Shown piece by piece: positions 34,895-43,525 of a stretch of DNA of 64,000 bases. The DNA lies in contig NZ_PDZL01000018.1 in the NCBI RefSeq assembly GCF_002735705.1, forward strand, positions 50,433 through 114,432, in the 5' to 3' direction. The DNA comes from Janthinobacterium sp. BJB426. GTDB lineage: Bacteria > Pseudomonadota > Gammaproteobacteria > Burkholderiales > Burkholderiaceae_D. Below the pieces are notes generated by a model, which had not been told where the DNA came from, did no database searches, and was given only the letters and a program-made list of their open reading frames with translations. Numbering within the stretch: position 1 is the first letter of the stretch; each line of letters opens with the position of its first letter. The position numbers and the translations under genes were made by a program.

Positions 34895-35809
34895 TTGCTG
34901 CGACTCGATGACTTGCAGGTATTTGTGCGCACGGCCGACCGCGGCAGTTTGTCGGCGGCCGCGCGCGAACTCGGCATTTCGCCCGCGCTGGCCAGCGCCG
35001 CCGTCAAGCGCCTGGAAGCGGAACTGGGCATGCGCCTGCTGGCTCGCACGACGCGCTCGCTGAGCCTGACGCCGGAAGGCACGCAATACCTGGAGCACGC
35101 GCGCGAAGCCTTGCGCCTGCTGCGCGCAGGCCACGATGCGCTGCTGGCGAGCAAGGACAGTTTCGGCGGAACCTTGAAAATTGCCATGCCATCGGACCTG
35201 GGCCGCAACCTGATGCTGGGCTGGCTGGACGAGTTCCAGCTGCGCCATCCGAAACTGCAGTACCAGCTCAGCGTCAGCGACCGGGTGGCCGACATGGTGC
35301 GCCAGCAAGTCGACGTGGCCATCCGCTATGGCCAGCAAGACGATTCGAGCCTGATCGCCATGCCGATCGCGCCCGCCAACGACCGGGTGCTGGTAGCGTC
35401 TCCCGCCTACCTGCGCGAATACGGCCCCCTGCTGGCGCTGGAAGACTTGTCGCAGCGCAATTGCCTGCGTTTCGCGCTGGAAGACGGCTTGCATGACCGC
35501 TGGACCTTTTACCGCCTGCCCCAGCGCGAGCAAGTGACGGTGTCCGTGAGCGGCAACCGCAGCGCAGACGACGCCGACCTGGTGCGCCGCTGGGCCGTGG
35601 CGGGCCTGGGCATCGCTTACAAATCGCGGCTCGACGTGACTGGCGACCTGGTCGCCGGCCGTTTGCAAGCGCTGTTGCCCGAGGTGGCGGGCGAAGCGAC
35701 GCCCTTGCACCTGGTCTGCACGCACCGGGCGCAGGTGACGCCGCTGGTGCTGCAGTTGCGCGATTTCCTGCGCGACAAATGTGCGCAGCTATTGAAACAG
35801 CATGATTGA
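34895..35809 (+). CDS. LysR-family transcriptional regulator
   Basis: A 304-residue LysR regulator of the CrgA/YhjC-like branch. The N-terminal helix-turn-helix is MLRLDDLQVFVRTADRGSLSAAARELGISPALASAAVKRLEAELG. The rest is the type-2 periplasmic-binding-like effector domain. The start is a TTG at 34895 with AAGGA upstream (spacing about 10); no in-frame ATG fits the domain start. It is divergent from the quinone oxidoreductase gene, which it probably regulates in response to an electrophile or quinone. Confidence 0.9.
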   Translation: MLRLDDLQVFVRTADRGSLSAAARELGISPALASAAVKRLEAELGMRLLARTTRSLSLTPEGTQYLEHAREALRLLRAGHDALLASKDSFGGTLKIAMPSDLGRNLMLGWLDEFQLRHPKLQYQLSVSDRVADMVRQQVDVAIRYGQQDDSSLIAMPIAPANDRVLVASPAYLREYGPLLALEDLSQRNCLRFALEDGLHDRWTFYRLPQREQVTVSVSGNRSADDADLVRRWAVAGLGIAYKSRLDVTGDLVAGRLQALLPEVAGEATPLHLVCTHRAQVTPLVLQLRDFLRDKCAQLLKQHD

Positions 35810-35853
35810 GCGGAGCTTATTCCTTCGCGAGGTGCCCGCCGCGCATCTGAATA

Positions 35854-36231
35854 TCATCGATTCTTTAAAATCACTTCACTCATGTATTGATTCAAATCGC
35901 GAAAATCCTTCACCCGCCAGGCATATGGCGCGATCTTGACGCCATTCTCTTTCAAGGTCTTTGGAATCAAATCGCCATTCGGACGCAGTATGACCGACGA
36001 TACGATTACGCCCGGATAATCCTTCAGGCGTTTTTTGAACGCGGCGCTTGTCAGGTCAGGCGTGGGAGGCGTGCTTTTATTCGCCAATGGCCCGGTGCCC
36101 TTGATCTCCGCGCCATGGCACACGGCGCAGCGCTGGACATACAGCGTTTTCCCATTCAGATTCTCCGCCAGGGCTGACGGCGTTTGAATCAGCGATAACG
36201 TTCCTAATGCAGCGATAAATAATATTTTCAT
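35854..36231 (-). CDS. small c-type cytochrome
   Basis: A 125-residue periplasmic cytochrome c. It has a signal peptide (KILFIAALGTLSLIQTPSALA) and one haem site, CAVCH. A methionine in NQYMSEVI near the C terminus is the likely sixth ligand. Codon use and base composition are AT-richer than in the neighbours, a hint of transfer. It stands alone with about 45 bases to the LysR gene end; no oxidase or dehydrogenase partner is adjacent. Confidence 0.88.
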   Translation of the reverse strand: MKILFIAALGTLSLIQTPSALAENLNGKTLYVQRCAVCHGAEIKGTGPLANKSTPPTPDLTSAAFKKRLKDYPGVIVSSVILRPNGDLIPKTLKENGVKIAPYAWRVKDFRDLNQYMSEVILKNR

Positions 36232-36479
36232 TTCTTTTAATGTGGACGTATTGTATGGATAATGTCTGGTTCGAGAGAAAATACGGCGCTGCCATTGCAA
36301 TACGCAATTCTCCCGATAACATTTTATCCGAGATTATTCATCATAATGCGCCCGTACCCGCGAGCGCAGGGCTGGTGAACAATCCTGCTTGATTACAACT
36401 CGTTGCAAATGGCAATCATGCGCAGGTCAACCTGGGCGTACCCTCAAGCATTCTGCATGAAACCGCTCGAAGGACTGCC

Positions 36480-38024
36480 ATGACCCCACACCGATTCTTG
36501 CCGCCGACCTTGATTTCCCTGCTCTTGCTGGCCGGCTGCGCCGCGACCGGACCTGCCGTCCAGTCCGATCATCGCGCGCAGACTAGTTCCACACAGGACA
36601 TCGCCATGCTGGAACGGGTGAGCTGGGGCGTGAACGGGGGCAGCGTGCGCCAGGTGCAGGACAAAGGCTGGAACGCCTGGCTGCAGGCGCAGTTGCACCC
36701 AGGCAAAGCCAGCTTGCCGCCCGCCGTGCAGGCGCAAATCGACGCCATGACCATCAGCCAGGTGCCGCTCGATCAATTGGTGGTTTCTATGGAGCAAAAG
36801 CGCAAGGATGCGGCCGGCGTGATGGATGACATGGCAAAGCAGCAGGCGCAAAAGGATTACCAGCAGGAACTGAATCGCCTGGCACGCGAGGCGGCCACGC
36901 GCTCGCTGTTGCTGGATGTGTATTCGCCTAACCAGTTGCAGCAGCAACTGAGCTGGTTTTGGCTCAACCATTTCAGCGTGCACCAGGGCAAGCACAACTT
37001 GCGCGCCATGGTGGGCGATTACGAGGCGAACGCCATCGCACCACATGCACTGGGGAAATTCCGTGACTTACTGGGCGCGACCGTCCACCATCCGGCCATG
37101 CTGCGCTACCTGGACAATGAAGCCAACGCCGCCAAGCGCATCAATGAAAACTATGCGCGCGAGCTGATGGAGCTGCATACCCTGGGGGTGAACGGCGGCT
37201 ACAGCCAGGCTGACGTGCAGGAGCTGGCGCGCATCCTGACCGGGGTGGGCGTGAATCTGGGAGCGGACACTCCGAAGGTGAAACCGGCGCTGCAGTCGCA
37301 ATATGTGCGCAAGGGCTTGTTCGAGTTCAACCCGAACCGCCACGATTACGGCGATAAACAATTCCTCGGGCAAACGGTGAAGGGCCGGGGGCTGGCCGAG
37401 CTTGATGAAGCGCTGGATCGCCTGAGCCGCAGTCCCGCCACGGCGCACTTTGTCAGCGGCAAGCTGGCCCAGTATTTCGTCGGCGACAATCCGCCCGAAG
37501 CGCTGGTGGCGCGCATGGCGGCCACCTTCCAGCACAGCGACGGCATGATTGCCGACGTGCTGCAGACGATGTTCGACAGCCCCGAATTCCGGCAATCGCT
37601 GGGCAAGAAATTCAAGGACCCCATGCATTATGTGGTGTCGGCCGTGCGCCTCAGCTATGACGACAAGCCCATCCTGAACGCGGGCCCCATGCTGAGCTGG
37701 CTTTCGCGCATGGGGCAGCCCCTGTACGGCCGCCAGACCCCGGACGGTTATCCATTGACGGACGCCTCCTGGGCCAGCCCAGGGCAAATGACGACGCGCT
37801 TCGATATTGCCCGCACCATCGGTTCGGGCAGCGCCGGCCTGTTCAAGACGGATGGCCCGCAGCCGCAGGAAAAGGTCGCGTTCCCGCAACTGGCCAGCGC
37901 CCTGTATTACCAGTCGCTGCAGCCAGGCCTGAGTCCGGCCACGCGCCAGGCCCTGGAGCAGGCCGCTTCGCCGCAGGAGTGGAATACCTTTTTGCTGTCA
38001 TCCCCTGAAATGATGCACCGCTAA
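36480..38024 (+). CDS. DUF1800-family secreted lipoprotein
   Basis: A 514-residue DUF1800 protein. The N terminus is a lipoprotein signal with lipobox LLAGC. Family marks are LSWFWLNHFSVHQGK, NYARELMELHTLGVNGGYSQADVQELARILTG and FVSGKLAQYFVGD. AAGGA lies 5 bases before the ATG. It is followed 21 bases later by a DUF1501 gene; this pair is conserved widely in Gram-negative bacteria. Function is unknown; the pair acts outside the cytoplasm. Confidence 0.92.
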   Translation: MTPHRFLPPTLISLLLLAGCAATGPAVQSDHRAQTSSTQDIAMLERVSWGVNGGSVRQVQDKGWNAWLQAQLHPGKASLPPAVQAQIDAMTISQVPLDQLVVSMEQKRKDAAGVMDDMAKQQAQKDYQQELNRLAREAATRSLLLDVYSPNQLQQQLSWFWLNHFSVHQGKHNLRAMVGDYEANAIAPHALGKFRDLLGATVHHPAMLRYLDNEANAAKRINENYARELMELHTLGVNGGYSQADVQELARILTGVGVNLGADTPKVKPALQSQYVRKGLFEFNPNRHDYGDKQFLGQTVKGRGLAELDEALDRLSRSPATAHFVSGKLAQYFVGDNPPEALVARMAATFQHSDGMIADVLQTMFDSPEFRQSLGKKFKDPMHYVVSAVRLSYDDKPILNAGPMLSWLSRMGQPLYGRQTPDGYPLTDASWASPGQMTTRFDIARTIGSGSAGLFKTDGPQPQEKVAFPQLASALYYQSLQPGLSPATRQALEQAASPQEWNTFLLSSPEMMHR

Positions 38025-38045
38025 GTTGAAACTGAAGGAATCGCC

Positions 38046-39230
38046 ATGAATCGTCGTGACTTGCTGAAAGCCCTGGCCGCCGCGCCCTTGTTCACTCACG
38101 CGGGCAGTCTGCTGGCCGCACCCGCCACGGATGCCAGGCTGCTGTTCGTCTTCCTGCGTGGTGGCTATGACGCGAACAACCTGCTGGTGCCGGTCGGCAG
38201 CGATTTTTATTATGCCTCGCGGCCGAATATCGCCATCGCGAAACCGGGCGAGGACAACGGCGCGCTGGCCTTGAACGCGGACTGGGCCCTGCATCCGGCC
38301 TTGCGCGAAACCATCTATCCCATGTTCACGGGCGGCGAGGCGGCCTTCATCCCGTTCGCTGGCACGACGGATTTGACGCGCAGCCATTTCGAGACGCAGG
38401 ACAGCATCGAACTGGGACAGGAGATCGGCGGGCGCCGCGACTTCCGCTCGGGTTTCCTGAACCGTCTGGCGCAAAGCCTCAATAGCAGCAATCACGCCAT
38501 TTCTTTCACCGACCAGTTGCCCCTGATTTTCCAGGGCGGCGTGCAAGTGCCGAACATGGGACTGCGCTCCGTGGGCAAGGCGGGCATTGATGCGCGTCAA
38601 AGCCAGGTCATCGCCGCCATGTACAAGGGCACGCCCCTGCAGCAACCGATCAGCGCGGGCTTTGCCGTGCGCGACGATGTGACCAAGGAATTGACGGGCG
38701 AGATGCAGGCGGCCAACCGCAACGCCATCAGTACCAAGGGCTTTGAACTGGAAGCGCAGCGTATCGCCCGCTTGATGAAGGACAAATACAAGCTCGGCTT
38801 CGTCGACGTGGGCGGCTGGGATACGCACGTGGGGCAGGGCGGCGCCAGCGGCTACCTGGCGGGGCGCTTCGAGGAGCTGGGGCGGGGCCTGGCCGCGTTT
38901 TCGCAGGAAATGGGCAGCGCCTGGCGCAATACGGTGGTGGTCGTGGTCAGCGAATTTGGCCGCACCTTTCGCGAAAACGGCAACCGCGGCACGGATCACG
39001 GCCACGGCAGCGTGTTCTGGGTGCTGGGCGGCGGAATCAAAGGCAAACAGGTGGCGGGCGAGCAGGTGGCGATTGCGCAGGCGAATTTGTTCCAGAACCG
39101 CGACATGCCCGTGCTGAATGAATACCGGGCCGTGCTGGGCGGCTTGCTGCGCCGCACCTTCGGCTTGACCCCGGCGCAGCTCGACCATGTGTTTGCCGGC
39201 GTGAAACCGGTGGAGCTGGGGCTCGTGTAA
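38046..39230 (+). CDS. DUF1501-family Tat-exported protein
   Basis: A 394-residue DUF1501 protein. The start MNRRDLLKALAAAPLF is a twin-arginine signal. The domain shows LFVFLRGGYDANNLLVP, GGWDTHVGQGG and VSEFGRTFRENGNRGTDHGHGSVFWVLGG, which resemble metal sites of the alkaline-phosphatase superfamily (a related fold is proposed for DUF1501). It is cotranscribed with the DUF1800 lipoprotein. Export of a folded Tat substrate fits a bound metal ion. The substrate is unknown. Confidence 0.92.
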   Translation: MNRRDLLKALAAAPLFTHAGSLLAAPATDARLLFVFLRGGYDANNLLVPVGSDFYYASRPNIAIAKPGEDNGALALNADWALHPALRETIYPMFTGGEAAFIPFAGTTDLTRSHFETQDSIELGQEIGGRRDFRSGFLNRLAQSLNSSNHAISFTDQLPLIFQGGVQVPNMGLRSVGKAGIDARQSQVIAAMYKGTPLQQPISAGFAVRDDVTKELTGEMQAANRNAISTKGFELEAQRIARLMKDKYKLGFVDVGGWDTHVGQGGASGYLAGRFEELGRGLAAFSQEMGSAWRNTVVVVVSEFGRTFRENGNRGTDHGHGSVFWVLGGGIKGKQVAGEQVAIAQANLFQNRDMPVLNEYRAVLGGLLRRTFGLTPAQLDHVFAGVKPVELGLV

Positions 39231-39319
39231 ATCGCAATGCCACCGTGTTACGCTACGCCTGCGCAACTGGCGCATAGCGAATACTGGTGGCCTGTGGCGC
39301 CGGGCACGAATGGAGTGGC

Positions 39320-40456
39320 ATGAACGATACCCAGCGCGACATTGTCAGCGCAGGCTTTTCCCTGGCCTTGATCGCCGTGACGGCCTTCGTCATGCAGCGT
39401 TTCTTTTTGCCGCTCGTGTGGGCCGGCATCCTGTGCGTGGCCACCTGGCCCCTGTACCTGCGCGTGCGCGCGGCGCTGGGGCAGCGCACCATCATTGCGG
39501 CAGCCGTGCTGACCCTGGCGTTCGCCTGCATCTTCATCATACCCGTGCTGTTCGGCGTGGCGCAGGCGGCGCGCGAAGTGCCCGTGCTGGCCAATTTCGT
39601 CGTCCATGCGAACACCGACGGCTTGCCCGTGCCGGACTGGGTGTCGCATATTCCGCTGGCCGGCAGCGCCATCGCCGACTGGTGGCAAGCCACCCTGAGC
39701 CAGCCCCATGGCCTCGGCCACTTCTTTGCGGGCAGCGCCGTGGGCGGCTTTCATTCCGCGCGCGACATGCTCAAGGTGCTGGGCGCGGACGTGTTCCACC
39801 GCCTGGTCGACTTCGGACTGGCGTTTTTATGCCTGTTTTTCTTTTACAAGGATGGCGAAGCGCTGACGCGCCAGATCACGGCCGTCGGCAGCCATTTCCT
39901 GCGCCCCGAACGGTGGGGTCGCTATGCGCAAAAGATTCCTACCGCCATCCGCGCGACCGTCAACGGCCTGGTGCTGGTGGGCCTGGCCGAAGGCGTGCTG
40001 ATCGGCATCGCCTACGCCATCGCCGGCTTGCCGTCACCGGCCCTGTGGGCGTTTGCCACTGGCATCCTGGCCATCATCCCGTTCGGTGCGCCGCTCGCTT
40101 ACCTGTGCGCGGCTGCCTTGCTGATCTTCCAGGGCAATGTGGGCGCCGCCATCGGCGTGGCCGCGTGGGGCACCGTGGTGCTGTTCGTGGCTGACCACTT
40201 CGTGCGGCCCGGCATGATCGGCAACGCCACCCGCTTGCCCTTCCTGGCCGTGCTGTTCGGCATTCTGGGCGGCGTGGAAACCCTGGGCCTCGTGGGCCTG
40301 TTCATCGGCCCCGTCGTGATGGTGCTGTTCGTGACCTTGTGGTACGAAGCGAATGTGTCTGACCGCGTACCGTCTGCCAACGTAGCTGCCAACGCGCTTG
40401 CCGGCGCAGCTGCTGAAACACCTGCCAGCCCGGCCGCGCCGGAACGCACACAGTAG
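39320..40456 (+). CDS. AI-2E/PerM-family transporter
   Basis: A 378-residue membrane protein with seven or eight predicted spans. It matches the AI-2E transporter (PerM/TqsA) family: the N-terminal span pair, a long periplasmic loop, then FFYKDGEALTRQI and the motif GLPSPALWAFATGILAIIPFGAPLAYL, and FVRPGMIGNATRLPFLAVLFGILGG. E. coli TqsA exports autoinducer-2, but other members are sodium/proton antiporters, so the substrate is open. No luxS is nearby. A hairpin follows the gene. Confidence 0.88.
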   Translation: MNDTQRDIVSAGFSLALIAVTAFVMQRFFLPLVWAGILCVATWPLYLRVRAALGQRTIIAAAVLTLAFACIFIIPVLFGVAQAAREVPVLANFVVHANTDGLPVPDWVSHIPLAGSAIADWWQATLSQPHGLGHFFAGSAVGGFHSARDMLKVLGADVFHRLVDFGLAFLCLFFFYKDGEALTRQITAVGSHFLRPERWGRYAQKIPTAIRATVNGLVLVGLAEGVLIGIAYAIAGLPSPALWAFATGILAIIPFGAPLAYLCAAALLIFQGNVGAAIGVAAWGTVVLFVADHFVRPGMIGNATRLPFLAVLFGILGGVETLGLVGLFIGPVVMVLFVTLWYEANVSDRVPSANVAANALAGAAAETPASPAAPERTQ

Positions 40457-40465
40457 TGAGGGGTC

Positions 40466-40484
40466 GGCCAGCGTGCCGCTGGCC
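40466..40484. other. hairpin after the AI-2E-type gene
   Basis: GGCCAGCG (40466-40473) pairs with CGCTGGCC (40477-40484) over a TGC loop. There is no T run, so it may be a processing or mRNA-stabilising hairpin rather than a classical terminator. Confidence 0.45.
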
Positions 40485-40548
40485 GGTACTGAGGCGTTCC
40501 CGGCGTGGCCGGACGGAGCACCTGGACCGCTACGCGGTTAAGGTGAAC

Positions 40549-40773
40549 TTAATGCGCTTTAGATAAGATCAACAACCAACGGCGCATCAGCAGCACTTCA
40601 ACATAGCCCGGCTCGATGCCCGTACCGCACTCGATCAAGGGATTGACGGTGTAGTAGCGCTTGCGGAAGTCGCGGCAGACGAGGATTTCGCGCTTGCCCA
40701 TGCGGACGAGGAAAGAGCTTGGGGCGTATTCCAGGCCGAACCGTGAGCCAAAACCGCTATTCAATGTTGCCAT
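40549..40773 (-). CDS. 74-residue protein behind tandem LexA boxes
   Basis: I do not recognise this protein. It is basic and soluble, with an aromatic central part (CRDFRKRYYTVNPLI) and a hydrophobic helix near the C terminus (VEVLLMRRWLLIL). Evidence that it is real: AAAGGA lies 6 bases before the ATG, third codon positions are strongly G/C, and a promoter region with two good LexA boxes begins 54 bases upstream. It should therefore be induced by DNA damage. It could block division or act as a toxin or modulator, but nothing in the sequence decides this. Confidence 0.75.
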   Translation of the reverse strand: MATLNSGFGSRFGLEYAPSSFLVRMGKREILVCRDFRKRYYTVNPLIECGTGIEPGYVEVLLMRRWLLILSKAH

Positions 40774-40826
40774 GACAATTCCTTTGAGGGAGATGTGTTG
40801 AACGAGTCATCAGAATAGCATAACTA

Positions 40827-40861
40827 CTGTATGAATACACAGCTACTGTATGAATAAACAG
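40827..40861. promoter_or_regulatory. two tandem LexA (SOS) boxes
   Basis: Box 1 is CTGTATGAATACACAG (40827-40842) and box 2 is CTGTATGAATAAACAG (40846-40861). Both fit CTGT-N8-ACAG; with flanks, box 2 matches 17 of 20 positions of the E. coli consensus. They form a 19-base tandem duplication with one difference. They lie between the divergent 74-residue gene and the PAP2 operon, nearer to the former. Two boxes usually mean tight repression. Confidence 0.75.
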
Positions 40862-40919
40862 TATTTTTTTATTGGTGTGGTTTTTTTGATCATCCCGCTT
40901 GATTTGAGGAGTAAGTAGT

Positions 40920-41672
40920 TTGCAAGAGAAGAATGACATGGGCATGACCACGGGCTGGACCACGAAACTGCGCCGCTTTGTCGAGGCGCGCCTGTCGCCC
41001 GAAGGCGAGCTGGGCCTGCATATGACGGTGGGCGTGGCCTTGATGCTGGTGGCCATCGTGGTCTTTCACGAGATCGCCGAAGCCGTGATGGGCATGGCCC
41101 AGATCACGGTAATCGACTTGCAGGTGGCGCAGTGGTTCAATCAGCATGCCGTGCCGTGGATCACCAGCTGCCTGCTGGTCGTCACGCACATGCATGGCGT
41201 GATCGGCGCCATCACCCTGGCCGTCTTGCTGGGCTGGTATCTGCACCGCAAGGGCGCCGATTACTGGCTGTTTACCCTGCTCATCACCATGCCGGGCGTC
41301 ATGTTTTTGAACCTGCTGCTAAAGTACATTTTTGTTCGCGCGCGGCCCAGTTTTGACGAACCCATTCTGCAGACGGCCTTGAGCACGTACAGTTTCCCCA
41401 GCGGCCATACGGCCACCTCGACAGCCCTGTACGGCTTGCTGGCCGCTTACCTGATTTGCCAGACGGCGCCGGGCGCGTGGGGCAAGCGCATCACCATCGC
41501 GCTGGGCGCCTTCCTGATGGCGTCACTTGTGGGTTTCAGCCGCATTTACCTGGGCGCGCATTACCTGAGCGATGTACTGGCGGCCATGGCGGAAAGCTAT
41601 GGTTGGCTGGCCATCTGCATCGCCGGCGTGTCGACCCTGCGCCGCCGCCGGCATATCCGGCAAACCAAATAA
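40920..41672 (+). CDS. PAP2-family membrane phosphatase
   Basis: A 250-residue membrane phosphatase with six predicted spans. The three catalytic motifs are present: KYIFVRARPSF, FPSGHTATS and RIYLGAHYLSDVLA. It removes phosphate from phosphatidate, PgpB-type or undecaprenyl pyrophosphate substrates in the inner membrane. The start is probably TTG at 40920, since GAGGAG lies 8 bases upstream; the ATG at 40938 is the alternative. It is first in an operon with a lipid kinase and a metallophosphoesterase. Regulation by the tandem LexA boxes upstream is possible. Confidence 0.9.
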   Translation: MQEKNDMGMTTGWTTKLRRFVEARLSPEGELGLHMTVGVALMLVAIVVFHEIAEAVMGMAQITVIDLQVAQWFNQHAVPWITSCLLVVTHMHGVIGAITLAVLLGWYLHRKGADYWLFTLLITMPGVMFLNLLLKYIFVRARPSFDEPILQTALSTYSFPSGHTATSTALYGLLAAYLICQTAPGAWGKRITIALGAFLMASLVGFSRIYLGAHYLSDVLAAMAESYGWLAICIAGVSTLRRRRHIRQTK

Positions 41673-41677
41673 GGGGA

Positions 41678-42592
41678 GTGATCCTGAGCAAGATTGCAGT
41701 CATCATCAATGCGGGTGCCGGTTGCGGCTATGCGCCTGACTGGGCGCAGCAGCTCGAAGCGAAATTCGCCGCCGTGGGGCTCGACGCTGCCATCACCCTG
41801 GCCGCCAGCGGCGCAGACATGATCGCCACGGCCGAACAAGCCTTGCGCGATGGCGCGCCCATCGTCGTGGCCGGTGGTGGCGACGGCACCATCAACGCCG
41901 TCGCTTCCGTCGTGGTCGGCAGCGGCACGCCGTTTGGCGTCTTGCCGCTGGGTACCTTGAACCATTTCGCCAAGGATTTGAATATTCCGCTCGAGCTCGA
42001 TGCGGCGATTGCCAACGTGGCGCAGGGCGTGCCGCACCAGGTCGACGTGGGCGAAGTCAATGGCCGCATCTTCCTGAACAATTCCAGCCTGGGCCTGTAT
42101 CCGGACATCGTGCGCGACCGCGAAAAGCAGCAGCGCCGGCTGGGACGGGGCAAGTGGTTGGCCTTCAGCTGGGCGCTGCTGGCGGCCTTGCGCCGCTATC
42201 CCTTCCTCAGCGTGCAATTGAAACTCAAGGACGCCGTGCATGCGCGGCGCACGCCCTTTGTTTTCATCGGCAATAATGAATACCTGATGGAAGGCTTGAA
42301 TATCGGCGAGCGCGAGCGGCTCGATGGCGGCCAGCTGAGCCTGTACGTGGCGCAGCGTCCGGGCCGCCTGGGCTTGCTGAAGCTGGCCTTGCACGCGCTG
42401 TTCGGCAAGTTGTCGCAAGCCAAGGATTTTGACGTGCTGACGGCCACCGACCTGGAAATCGCGACGCATCACCGCCGTCTGCGTGTGGCCACCGATGGCG
42501 AGGTGACGATCATGAATACGCCGCTGCAGTACCGCATCCGCCCGGCCGCGCTGGCGGTGCTGGTGCCAGCGCCGGCACCGACTGGGGAGTAA
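41678..42592 (+). CDS. diacylglycerol/lipid kinase (DAGK catalytic domain)
   Basis: A protein of about 304 residues with the DAGK/YegS-like fold. The nucleotide motif GGGDGTINAVAS, then PLGTLNHFAKDL, is diagnostic, and NNSSLGLYPDIV and DGEV match the second domain. It phosphorylates diacylglycerol or a related lipid, the reverse of a PAP2 phosphatase, whose gene overlaps the region just upstream. The start is unusual: the GTG at 41678 lies inside the ribosome site AAGGGGAG, while a CTG at 41684 has correct spacing and would begin MSKIAVIINAGAG as in relatives. Homologues would be needed to decide. Confidence 0.88.
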   Translation: MILSKIAVIINAGAGCGYAPDWAQQLEAKFAAVGLDAAITLAASGADMIATAEQALRDGAPIVVAGGGDGTINAVASVVVGSGTPFGVLPLGTLNHFAKDLNIPLELDAAIANVAQGVPHQVDVGEVNGRIFLNNSSLGLYPDIVRDREKQQRRLGRGKWLAFSWALLAALRRYPFLSVQLKLKDAVHARRTPFVFIGNNEYLMEGLNIGERERLDGGQLSLYVAQRPGRLGLLKLALHALFGKLSQAKDFDVLTATDLEIATHHRRLRVATDGEVTIMNTPLQYRIRPAALAVLVPAPAPTGE

Positions 42593-42595
42593 GGC

Positions 42596-43414
42596 ATGCG
42601 TACCATCGTGCATTTGTCCGACTTGCATTTTGGCAGGGTCGACGCGGACCTGCTGGCGCCCTTGCGCGCACTCGTCGAGCGCCTGGAACCGGACGTGGTC
42701 GTGGTCTCGGGCGATTTGACGCAACGTGCCCGCAGCGCCCAGTTCCAACAGGCGCGGCACTTTCTCGACAGCTTGCCGGGGCCGCAAATCGTGGTGCCGG
42801 GCAACCATGACGTGCCGCTGTACAACGTCTTTTCCCGCTTCCTGACGCCGCTGGTGAAATACCGGCGCCATGTGACGGACGATTTGTCGCCCGAATATGT
42901 GGATGAGGAAATCGCCGTGCTGGGCATCAATACCGCCCGCTCCCTGACCTTCAAGGATGGGCGCATCAGTCACGAACAGATTGATTTCCTGCGCGAACGC
43001 CTGGGCCGTTTGCCACCCGGTTTGACGCGTATCATCGTCACGCATCATCCGTTTGACTTGCCCGAGCACTTCGACGAGGATGACCTGGTCGACCGCGCCC
43101 CGCAGGCGCTGCAAATGTTTTCCGAATGCGGCGTGGATCTGCTGCTGGCAGGACACTTGCATGCCAGCGTGGCGGGCAACACGGCCGAACGCTACAAGAT
43201 CGCCGGCTACGCTGCCCTGATGGTGCAGGCGGGCACGGCCACGTCGACGCGGGGCAGGGGCGAGTCGAACTCCTTCAACGTGCTGCGCGTGGAAAACAGT
43301 TGCATCCGGGTCGAGCGCTACAGCTGGAATGAAGACAGCGCCGACTTTGAAAAAGTCAGCACGGAAGCGTTCGAGCGCCAGGGCGGCGTGTGGGCCAGCT
43401 TGCGGCCGCTGTAG
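42596..43414 (+). CDS. metallophosphoesterase (Icc/CpdA-like)
   Basis: A 272-residue calcineurin-like phosphoesterase. The metal motifs are complete: DLHFG (D-x-H), VSGDLT (GD), GNHD, VTHHPF and GHLH. Cyclic-nucleotide or nucleotide-sugar substrates are typical of the group; here the operon suggests a lipid-linked substrate, perhaps like LpxH, but the core of LpxH is different. It starts 3 bases after the lipid kinase stop, so the genes are coupled. Confidence 0.9.
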   Translation: MRTIVHLSDLHFGRVDADLLAPLRALVERLEPDVVVVSGDLTQRARSAQFQQARHFLDSLPGPQIVVPGNHDVPLYNVFSRFLTPLVKYRRHVTDDLSPEYVDEEIAVLGINTARSLTFKDGRISHEQIDFLRERLGRLPPGLTRIIVTHHPFDLPEHFDEDDLVDRAPQALQMFSECGVDLLLAGHLHASVAGNTAERYKIAGYAALMVQAGTATSTRGRGESNSFNVLRVENSCIRVERYSWNEDSADFEKVSTEAFERQGGVWASLRPL

Positions 43415-43420
43415 GTTTCC

Positions 43421-43525
43421 TGTAGGTCGGATTAGCGCGGCGAAGCCGGGCGTAATCCGACAATATTGTTGGCTTTGGTAATGGTTGTGGTGATGTCGGA
43501 TTACGCTCCGCTAATCCGACCTACG
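43421..43525. repeat. REPIN-like inverted repeat pair
   Basis: Two hairpin units face each other. Unit A is GTCGGATTA (43426-43434) and TAATCCGAC (43453-43461) with an 18-base centre; unit B is GTCGGATTA (43495-43503) and TAATCCGAC (43512-43520) with an 8-base centre. TGTAGG before unit A mirrors CCTACG after unit B. This is the layout of REP doublets (REPINs) spread by RAYT transposases. The right end supplies the stop codon of the ParD gene. Confidence 0.8.
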
